Part shown: piece after piece, positions 59,483 to 64,000 of the stretch
Layout of the letters: every line of letters begins with the position of its first letter
Numbering within the stretch: position 1 is the first letter of the stretch
NCBI RefSeq assembly: GCF_000376105.1
Contig: NZ_AQWM01000005.1
Span: 1-64,000 of the forward strand
Direction: 5' to 3'
DNA length: 64,000 nt
Source: Asticcacaulis benevestitus DSM 16100 = ATCC BAA-896
Lineage (GTDB): Bacteria; Pseudomonadota; Alphaproteobacteria; Caulobacterales; Caulobacteraceae
Position numbers and translations under genes: made by a program
Notes under the pieces: generated by a model
What the model saw: the letters and a program-made list of their open reading frames with translations, nothing else
Databases searched by the model: none
What the model was told of the DNA's origin: nothing

Positions 59483-60781
59483 CTACAGAATATAGCGGCT
59501 CAGATCAGCGTCTGTGGCGATATCGCCCAGGCGCTTTTTGACGTACTCGGCATCGATCGCCACCGTCTGCCCTGACATATCGGACGCCGTATAGGACAGG
59601 TCCTCCATCACCTTTTCGATGACGGTATGGAGCCGGCGCGCGCCGATATTCTCGACCTTGGCATTGACCGTAGCAGCCGCCTCGGCCATGGCCGCGATGG
59701 CGCCGTCATCAAAGGTCAGGGTCACACCTTCGGTCAGCATCAAGGCCTGGTTTTGCTTGATCAGATTGGCTTCCGGTTCGCTTAAGATTCGGCGGAAATC
59801 ATCCTGGGTCAGGGCCTTCAGTTCGACGCGGATCGGCAGGCGGCCCTGCAATTCCGGCAGCAGATCTGATGGTTTCGACACGTGGAAGGCGCCCGAGGCG
59901 ATGAAGAGGATATGGTCGGTCTTGACCGGACCATATTTGGTCGAGACCGTGGTGCCTTCGATAAGCGGCAGCAGATCGCGCTGCACACCCTCGCGCGACA
60001 CATCGGCGCCGCCGCGATCGGAGCGCGAGGCTACCTTGTCGATTTCATCAAGGAAAACAATGCCTTCGTTTTCGGCCAGTTTCAGCGCTTCGTTGGCCAC
60101 CGAATCCTGATCGAGCAGCTTGTCGGATTCCTCGGTGATCAGATTGGGAATGGCCGATTTGACCGTCGTCTTGATCGTCTTCTTGCGGCCGCCCATGGCC
60201 TTAGACAGCATGTCGGAGAGGTTGAAAGCGCCGTTCTGTTGGCCGGGTATCTCCATCATGCCGACGGCAGGCCCCGTGTCGGTCAGCGAGATTTCGATTT
60301 CCTTGTCGTCCAGTTCGTTATTGCGCAGCTTCTTGCGGAAGCTTTCACGCGTTGCCGGCGCGGCGGTTTCGCCCACCAGCGCATCGATCAGACGCTCCTC
60401 GGCGGCAGCCTCGGCCTTGGCGCGCACGCTCAGGCGGTTCTTGTCCTTGATCATCAGCATGGCGGCTTCCACCAGGTCACGCACGATCTGATCGACGTCG
60501 CGGCCGACATAGCCGACCTCGGTGAACTTGGTCGCTTCGACCTTGATAAAAGGCGCCTGCGCCAGCTTGGCCAACCGGCGGGCGATCTCGGTTTTGCCGA
60601 CGCCCGTGGGTCCGATCATCAGAATATTTTTCGGCGTGATCTCGTCGCGGATGCTTTCATCGGTCGCCTTGCGGCGCCAGCGATTACGCAGGGCGACGGC
60701 GACGGCCTTTTTGGCGTCGTGGTGGCCGATGATGAAACGGTCGAGTTCGGAAACGATCTCGCGGGGAGAGAAGGTGGTCAT
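59483..60781 (-). CDS. hslU: ATP-dependent protease ATPase subunit HslU
   Basis: 432 aa from ATG 60781 (GTG at 60790 also possible). AAA+ unfoldase that feeds Hsl[23 protein letters not shown] start, Walker [18 protein letters not shown], the pore-loop region [18 protein letters not shown], Walker [13 protein letters not shown], sensor arginines in [16 protein letters not shown], and C-terminal DLSRYIL that docks into HslV. Third gene after hslV and a GNAT gene. Confidence 0.95.
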   Translation of the reverse strand: MTTFSPREIVSELDRFIIGHHDAKKAVAVALRNRWRRKATDESIRDEITPKNILMIGPTGVGKTEIARRLAKLAQAPFIKVEATKFTEVGYVGRDVDQIVRDLVEAAMLMIKDKNRLSVRAKAEAAAEERLIDALVGETAAPATRESFRKKLRNNELDDKEIEISLTDTGPAVGMMEIPGQQNGAFNLSDMLSKAMGGRKKTIKTTVKSAIPNLITEESDKLLDQDSVANEALKLAENEGIVFLDEIDKVASRSDRGGADVSREGVQRDLLPLIEGTTVSTKYGPVKTDHILFIASGAFHVSKPSDLLPELQGRLPIRVELKALTQDDFRRILSEPEANLIKQNQALMLTEGVTLTFDDGAIAAMAEAAATVNAKVENIGARRLHTVIEKVMEDLSYTASDMSGQTVAIDAEYVKKRLGDIATDADLSRYIL

Positions 60782-60782
60782 G

Positions 60783-61253
60783 TTAGGCACTCAGTTTCGG
60801 GTTACGGGACATCAGCGTGACGTCGCCGCGTGTTTCAACAATATCAAAGCCGGCCTTGCGCCAGGCCGATATGGCGCGGTCATTGGCGCTATGAGGATCC
60901 ATCAGCAGACGGGTCGCGCCCCTGGCCAGCAGGTCATCGCCGAACTGACGCAGGATCTGCGGGCCAAGCCCTTCGCCGGTCAACGATACATCACCAATGA
61001 ACATATCGAGGCCCAGCGCACCTTCCGGCTGATCGGGTCCGCAAGGAGAAGACTGGATATAGCCGATCGGGCTTTTGTTGCGTTCGATGATAAAAGCCGC
61101 GCCCTCGTCACTGCCGATCAGGTTCAGCGCGTCCTCGACCTCGTCCTCAGGCGTCGAGTCGCCTTGCGTCCACCAGGGCTGGACATGCGGTGACGCCATC
61201 CAGATCAGGAGCAGACCAGCATCGCTGTCCTTGAGGGGCCGGAACGTAATCAC
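60783..61253 (-). CDS. GNAT acetyltransferase between hslV and hslU
   Basis: 156 aa, GTG start in a GTGA overlap with hsl[41 protein letters not shown] and [22 protein letters not shown] resemble the aminoglycoside 6'-N-acetyltransferase/siderophore-acyltransferase branch. The real substrate is unknown. Its stop is 1 base from the hslU ATG, so hslV-GNAT-hslU are co-translated. Confidence 0.87.
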   Translation of the reverse strand: MITFRPLKDSDAGLLLIWMASPHVQPWWTQGDSTPEDEVEDALNLIGSDEGAAFIIERNKSPIGYIQSSPCGPDQPEGALGLDMFIGDVSLTGEGLGPQILRQFGDDLLARGATRLLMDPHSANDRAISAWRKAGFDIVETRGDVTLMSRNPKLSA

Positions 61254-61807
61254 GCCTCCAGCTTCTCAAGGGTCAGGTGGTCATTGGTATAGACACAGAT
61301 AGACGACGCGATCTTCATAGCCTTGCGGGCGATAAGCTCGGCATCCGGCTCATACTCCAGCAGCGCGCGGGCGGCCGACAAGGCATAGACTCCGCCAGAG
61401 CCAATGGCGGCCACGCCGTCTTCGGGTTCCAGCACATCGCCGACGCCGGTGATGGTCAGGATATGATCCTTGTCGGCCACAAGCAGCATGGCTTCCAGAC
61501 GGCGCAGATAACGATCGGTGCGCCAGTCCTTGGCGAGATCGACACAGGCGCGCGCCAGTTGGTCAGGGAAGAGTTCGAGCTTGGCTTCGAGCCGTTCCAG
61601 AAGGGTAAAGGCGTCGGCCGTGGCGCCGGCGAAACCGGCGATCACCTTGCCGCCGGCCAGCGTCCGCACCTTGCGCGCGCCGCCCTTGACGATCGTCGGG
61701 CCCATCGAGACCTGACCGTCACCGGCGATGACCGTCTTGTTATTTTTACGCACGGCCACGATGGTGGTGCCATGCCAGTTTGGGAAGGGGGAATTGTGTT
61801 CGCTCAT
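61250..61807 (-). CDS. hslV: ATP-dependent protease peptidase subunit HslV
   Basis: 185 aa. Ntn-hydrolase; after a 13-residue propeptide ([13 protein letters not shown]) the mature protein should start with the catalytic Thr of [25 protein letters not shown]-type blocks [21 protein letters not shown] and [16 protein letters not shown] are typical. Forms the proteasome-like HslVU complex with HslU. Confidence 0.95.
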   Translation of the reverse strand: MSEHNSPFPNWHGTTIVAVRKNNKTVIAGDGQVSMGPTIVKGGARKVRTLAGGKVIAGFAGATADAFTLLERLEAKLELFPDQLARACVDLAKDWRTDRYLRRLEAMLLVADKDHILTITGVGDVLEPEDGVAAIGSGGVYALSAARALLEYEPDAELIARKAMKIASSICVYTNDHLTLEKLEA

Positions 61808-61868
61808 GCCGCCTTAATTGGCGCTTTTGCACTTGCAGTTCAAGGCCCGTGAGCGCATTTGACGCATT

Positions 61869-62618
61869 ATGCTCCCCAACGAATTTACAGACGATGAAAT
61901 CGACCGCTATGCCCGCCATCTGGTCCTCAAGGAGATCGGTGGTCAGGGACAGATGAAGCTGAAAGCCGCGAAGGTGGCCCTGATCGGCGTGGGCGGCATC
62001 GGATCGCCAGCCGCGCTTTATCTGGCGGCGGCGGGAATGGGTACGCTGGGCCTGATCGATGATGACGATGTGAGTTTGAGCAATCTGCAACGGCAGGTGC
62101 TGTTCGGTGCGCGCGATATCGGCGCCCCCAAGGTCGAGGCGGCCGCGACCCATCTCAGCGGTCTCAATCCGCATTGCGACTGCCGCGTCCATCGCCTGCG
62201 CCTGACGGACGAAAATGCCGCAGACGTACTGGACGGCTACGATATCGTGCTCGATGGCTGTGACAATTTCGAGACCCGCCTGCTGGTCAATCGCGTTTGC
62301 CATGATCTGAAAAAGCCGCTGGTGTCAGCGGCGCTTGGCCGCTTCAGCGGTCAGTTGGCCACTTTCGACGGTTCGCCCTGCTACCAGTGCCTGGTGCCCG
62401 AGATACCGCCCGATGCCGAAACCTGCGAACGCGTCGGCGTGGTCGGCGCTTTGGCTGGCGTCATGGGCTCTCTGGCGGCGCTGGAAACCATCAAGATCAT
62501 CACAGGTGCGGGCGAAACCTTGCGCGGCAAGCTGATGATCTTTGATGGCCTCGACATGACCTCGCGCATTGTAAAACTGCCGTCCGATCCGGCCTGTCCG
62601 GTGTGCGGAAACCCGTAA
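61869..62618 (+). CDS. moeB: MoeB/ThiF-type adenylyltransferase
   Basis: 249 aa. E1-like enzyme that adenylates MoaD or ThiS. Nucleotide-binding VALIGVGGIGSPAALYLAAAG, Arg finger/NLQRQVLF block, catalytic Cys in AETCERVGVVGALAG, and zinc Cys pairs CYQC (near 175) and CPVC at the end. A role in molybdopterin synthesis would suit the molybdoenzyme at 27570, but thiamine synthesis is possible. Confidence 0.88.
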   Translation: MLPNEFTDDEIDRYARHLVLKEIGGQGQMKLKAAKVALIGVGGIGSPAALYLAAAGMGTLGLIDDDDVSLSNLQRQVLFGARDIGAPKVEAAATHLSGLNPHCDCRVHRLRLTDENAADVLDGYDIVLDGCDNFETRLLVNRVCHDLKKPLVSAALGRFSGQLATFDGSPCYQCLVPEIPPDAETCERVGVVGALAGVMGSLAALETIKIITGAGETLRGKLMIFDGLDMTSRIVKLPSDPACPVCGNP

Positions 62619-62662
62619 AAACCCCACCGCCACGCCGCACTTGAGGCATGGCGGTGGGGTTT
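62619..62662 (+). terminator. Terminator-like half unit of the palindromic repeat (copy 5)
   Basis: AAAACCCCACCGCCACGCC, 7-8-base loop, GGCATGGCGGTGGGGTTT: an almost perfect 17-bp stem 1 base after the moeB stop. The AAACCCCACC/GGTGGGGTTT arms are those of the intergenic repeat family. Confidence 0.75.
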
Positions 62663-62766
62663 CTGGCTTCACTATTCCCGCCTTGCAAAAATTGTGTCAT
62701 AAGAAACCAACTATATATACTTGGGAACGAAACGCGCAGGCCAACCGCTTTAGTGGATGCCGCCTG

Positions 62767-63417
62767 ATGACGACGACAACCGGCCAGCTTATCGATAAGG
62801 ATGGCAAGGACGCTCTTTACCCCACCGTGAAACACACGGTGCTGGAGGATATCTACGCCTTCGCCATCGGCTGCTCGTTCATCGCGTTGGGCATCGTCAT
62901 GCTCAAGACGGCCGGGCTGACCACCGGCGGCGTGGCCGGCATCGCGCTTCTGGTCTCCTATGTCGCCCCCCTGCCGGTCGGCGTGCTGTTTATCCTGATC
63001 AATATTCCGTTTTTTCTGTTCGCCTGGCCCGCCATGGGCAAGCGCTTCATGATCAAGACGGTGATCGTCAATCTCGCCATCATGGGCATGGCCAGTTATG
63101 CGCCCTATGCCTTCAAGCTGGAAAGCCTGAACCCCTTGTTCGCAGCCCTTTTCGGCGGCACCATCATCGGCATGGGGATTCTGGCGCTGGCCCGCCATGG
63201 CGCGGGCGCGGGCGGCACAGGCGTGCTGGCGCTCTATCTGCAAAAGACGAAAAATATCAACGCCGGCAAGACGCAACTGGCCTGCGACGCCCTGATCATG
63301 GCGACGTCGATCCTGATCCTCAATCCGCACCAATTGTTGTTTTCGGTGATTTCCGCCGCCGCCATGAGCGGTGTCATGGTCGGCTTCCACAAGCCGGAAC
63401 GCTATTTAGGGCGATAA
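62767..63417 (+). CDS. YitT-family membrane protein
   Basis: 216 aa with five hydrophobic helices; starts at ATG 62767 near GGATG. AFAIGCSFIALGIVMLKTAGLTTGGVAGIALL is the conserved YitT first helix pair; FFLFAWPAMGKRFMIKTV is the loop. Lacks the C-terminal DUF2179 cytosolic domain, so it is the short form. Transport role of the family not established. Confidence 0.85.
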   Translation: MTTTTGQLIDKDGKDALYPTVKHTVLEDIYAFAIGCSFIALGIVMLKTAGLTTGGVAGIALLVSYVAPLPVGVLFILINIPFFLFAWPAMGKRFMIKTVIVNLAIMGMASYAPYAFKLESLNPLFAALFGGTIIGMGILALARHGAGAGGTGVLALYLQKTKNINAGKTQLACDALIMATSILILNPHQLLFSVISAAAMSGVMVGFHKPERYLGR

Positions 63418-63499
63418 CTCCATAAGAAACTATTTCTTATGGCAAGGGCAAGTGCCCGCCGCTGCCTATGCAGCGAGCCTTGGGGGCGCTTGAGCGGCA

Positions 63500-64000
63500 T
63501 CAAGCCGCCGCCACGTCCGACAGAAAGCGATCAACGGTCTGTTTCAGGCTTTCGTTCTTCTGCGCCACCGTGCGGGAGGCGTTCGCCACCCGGCCAGCGG
63601 AATCCGCCGTCTGTGCCGCTTCATCGCGCACGGAAGTCACGTTGTCGCTGACGATGCGCGTCCCTTCCGAGGCCCGCACCACATTGTGCGTAATTTCCTG
63701 GGTCGCCGCGCCCTGCTGCTCAACCGCGCCGGCAATAGCCGTGGTGAAGTGCGACACCTCGTCCATGGTGCGGGTGATATTGGCGATGGCCTCGACCGTT
63801 TCGCGCGTTGATGATTGGATTTCGGCGATCTGGCCCGAGATTTCCGCCGTGGCGCGCGCGGTCTGGGCCGCCAGATCCTTGACCTCGGAAGCCACGACCG
63901 CGAAGCCCTTGCCGGCGTCACCGGCGCGTGCGGCCTCGATCGTGGCGTTGAGGGCCAGCAGATTGGTCTGGGCGGCGATGGCCTGGATCAGGGCCACAAC
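63500..64000 (-). CDS. Methyl-accepting chemotaxis protein, C-terminal part (cut by window end)
   Basis: 167 codons of the signalling helical hairpin; the gene continues beyond 64000, so the apparent internal start is not real. The hairpin tip is [20 protein letters not shown] and [19 protein letters not shown], the CheA/CheW-contact region. No C-terminal CheR-tethering pentapeptide; ends [12 protein letters not shown]. Confidence 0.9.
   Translation of the reverse strand, partial: VVALIQAIAAQTNLLALNATIEAARAGDAGKGFAVVASEVKDLAAQTARATAEISGQIAEIQSSTRETVEAIANITRTMDEVSHFTTAIAGAVEQQGAATQEITHNVVRASEGTRIVSDNVTSVRDEAAQTADSAGRVANASRTVAQKNESLKQTVDRFLSDVAAA

Overview
The window looks like chromosomal DNA from an alphaproteobacterium, most probably a member of Caulobacteraceae with moderate GC, such as an Asticcacaulis-like species. 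The reasons are the gene order (dapE/truA-fmt-def, SRP RNA-dnaX-ybaB-recR, hslV-GNAT-hslU, fabA-fabB-fabI), a TonB-dependent receptor, an OmpA-type envelope protein, a DnaX lacking the zinc-module cysteines, and frequent GTG or TTG starts with 1-4 nt gene overlaps. The species call is inference from gene content; no rRNA is present.

Layout. 1-300: 5' end of an IS630-type transposase that runs off the window. 0.3-16 kb: mostly housekeeping genes: an MFS exporter, dapE, truA-fmt-def, rmuC, a VUT-like membrane protein, recR-ybaB-dnaX with the 4.5S-type SRP RNA, a GH13 glucosidase, two rRNA-modification-type enzymes, and aguA/aguB for putrescine. 16-25.6 kb: envelope and signalling genes (TonB receptor, OmpA protein, tRNA-Ser, and an operon of cupredoxin, EAL phosphodiesterase with a dead GGDEF site, and a porin-like protein). 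25.6-38 kb: metabolic and redox accessory genes, including a broken ABM monooxygenase, a molybdopterin oxidoreductase with a cytochrome b partner, a DCC/DUF4166/saccharopine-dehydrogenase-like cluster, tandem YceI genes, two GSTs and an MFS pump. 38-44 kb: a PadR/HAAS pair followed by three paralogous exported hydrolases that share an N-terminal domain. 44-48 kb: the fabA-fabB-fabI operon, followed on the same strand by a zeta-type toxin, a 57-aa partner and a zincin metallopeptidase with overlapping ends. 48-64 kb: SH3 protein, 2-hydroxyacid dehydrogenase, tRNA-Gly, Ca2+/H+ antiporter, a large PAS/coiled-coil protein ending in a histidine-less DHp remnant, Smr protein, adenosine kinase, ATP-grasp/GNAT pair, nth, LMW-PTP, hslVU, MoeB, YitT and a chemotaxis receptor C-terminus cut by the window end.

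The most unusual items are: (1) the toxin/small protein/metallopeptidase cassette behind fabI, whose natural ATG is one base out of frame at a C run; (2) three secreted hydrolases built by shuffling one leader-signal-N-domain module onto alpha/beta-hydrolase or class-C beta-lactamase-like domains, with a nearly identical terminator-to-signal-peptide repeat of about 190 bp; (3) a PAS/coiled-coil protein with Gln in place of the phosphoacceptor His and no ATPase domain; (4) a family of GC-rich palindromic intergenic repeats, present as full and half units at several sites; (5) the cupredoxin/EAL/porin operon. No CRISPR array, prophage or integrase was seen.
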